This document shows positions 63,118 to 64,000 of a stretch of 64,000 nt of DNA, in pieces. How positions within the stretch are numbered: the stretch's first letter is position 1; each line of letters begins with the position of its first letter. Source of the stretch: Myxocyprinus asiaticus (lineage: Eukaryota > Chordata > Actinopteri > Cypriniformes > Catostomidae). The notes below the pieces were generated by a model that saw only the letters and a list, made by a program, of their open reading frames with translations, had not been told where the DNA came from and ran no database searches. The stretch covers positions 19,800,001 to 19,864,000 of the forward strand of contig NC_059347.1 in the NCBI RefSeq assembly GCF_019703515.2, in the 5' to 3' direction. Position numbers and translations under genes: made by a program.

Positions 63118-64000
63118 TTTCTTAAATAATAAATTCAAAAAATATACGGGTTCGGGAGTACATTTATTGGTTGGATTAAGTTACTTTATAGACAACTGGT
63201 AGCGGCGGTACAAACAAATGGACTAATTTCAGATTATTTTACTTTGAATAGAGCAGGATTGCCCTCTTTCCTCATTATTGTTCTGTCTTGCCCTGGAACC
63301 ATTAGCAGCCACAATAAGAAAGGAGGAGGATTTTCCAGGGGCGGTGGCGGGAGGCGTGGCGCATAAGCTTTTGCTTCACGCTGATATTTTATTATTCACC
63401 TTTGACCCCACTAGATCTATACCTTGCCTCCACAGAATTATTAATTCCTTTTCTAAGTTTCAGGATATAGAGTCAATTGGTCTAAATCCGAAGCTTTGGC
63501 TCTGACAGCGTACTGCCCAGTAACGGCTTTCCAGCCGGGTGCTTTCCAGTGGCCCAAACTGGGCATTAAGTATTTGGGCATTTTATTTCCAGCAAAATTG
63601 TGTGATTTAGTTAGAGTTAATTTTGACTCCTTAATAAAATGGTTTTCAAGTGATGTGGATAGGTGGGCTTCATTACATTTATCTCTGATTGGGAAAGTTA
63701 ATGTTATTAAAATGAATTGTATTCCAAAATTTCTAAGCTGCAGTCTCTCCCTGTAGATGTCCCCCTCTCTTATTTTAAGCAATTTGATAGCATAGCGAAG
63801 TCCTTCATTTGGAATGGTAAGTGTCCCAAATTACATTTCAATAAGTTACATAGGCCGATTGACAAAGGTGGGCTAGGCCTACCCAAGATTTTATTTTATT
63901 ATTATGCATTCATTTTCAGACATTTGGCTCATTGGTCGCTTCCACCTGATAGAGCCCCTCCCTGGTTCTGTATAGAACAGGAAGTTCTTGCCCCTATTTC
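63118..64000 (+). pseudogene. L1 ORF2 reverse transcriptase fragment, runs off the window
   Basis: Broken plus-strand frames give FCLALEPLAATIRKEEDFPG, then LLLHADILLFTFDPTRSIPC, then KYLGILFPAKLCDLVRVNFD and RWASLHLSLIGKVNVIKMNC, the order of a fish L1 ORF2. The catalytic box, normally YADD, reads HADI: the Tyr is replaced and one Asp is deleted, so it is dead. Several stops and frameshifts. Continues past 64,000. Confidence 0.85.

Overview
This window is vertebrate nuclear DNA from a teleost fish, probably a cypriniform. It is AT-rich, its genes are split by GT/AG introns, and it is full of fish-type transposable elements: Tc1, several hAT families, TTAA-flanked palindromic elements, DIRS, L1, L2 and gag-only LTR elements. 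There are no prokaryotic features. Species assignment is inference from the repeat content and gene types.

Two genes can be read at exon resolution. (1) A type I keratin (krt18-like) runs on the minus strand from a TATA/CCAAT promoter near 12.2 kb, through a probable non-coding first exon (12,075-~12,140), then coding exons between 10,657 and 3,509. Its last exon is not identified. (2) ptgs1 (cyclooxygenase-1) runs on the plus strand in 11 coding exons, 34,486-56,609. All junctions keep phase and encode 597 residues with the catalytic residues intact. Two further exons (62,852-62,651 and 61,458-61,081, minus strand) are the 3' end of an unidentified single-pass membrane protein gene.

A third, broken locus lies at 20,860-21,080 (minus): a decayed second LIM domain of the LHX6/LHX8 type. 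LHX6 and PTGS1 are neighbours in mammals, so this looks like a relic of conserved synteny.

Region by region: 0.1-3.35 kb, a probable Harbinger-type insertion holding a gag-only LTR element; 3.5-12.2 kb, keratin, with a three-level nest of DNA transposons in its largest intron; 12.9-20.6 kb, a hAT element with perfect 8-bp target duplication, a quiet intergenic stretch, and a gag element split by a Tc1 copy; 20.8-21.1 kb, the LIM relic; 22.2-26.1 kb, a DIRS element abutting a LINE fragment; 27.3-29.3 kb, a second copy of the 12.9-kb hAT in inverted orientation, itself invaded; 30.7-32.0 kb, an L1 ORF1 fragment split by a solo LTR; 32.9-33.7 kb, a small hAT; 34.5-56.6 kb, ptgs1, with introns 2, 4, 6, 8 and 10 swollen by at least eight insertions; 56.7-58.2 kb, a TTAA element holding a minus-strand gag remnant; 61-63 kb, the membrane-protein exons; 63.1-64 kb, an L1 ORF2 remnant running off the window.

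I see no obviously new molecular system. The most notable items are COX-2-type residues at two isoform-selectivity positions of a COX-1 gene, the LHX6-like relic beside ptgs1, the nested transposons whose target duplications still give their order of arrival, and a recurring element design of a gag domain followed by a tandem-repeat tail.
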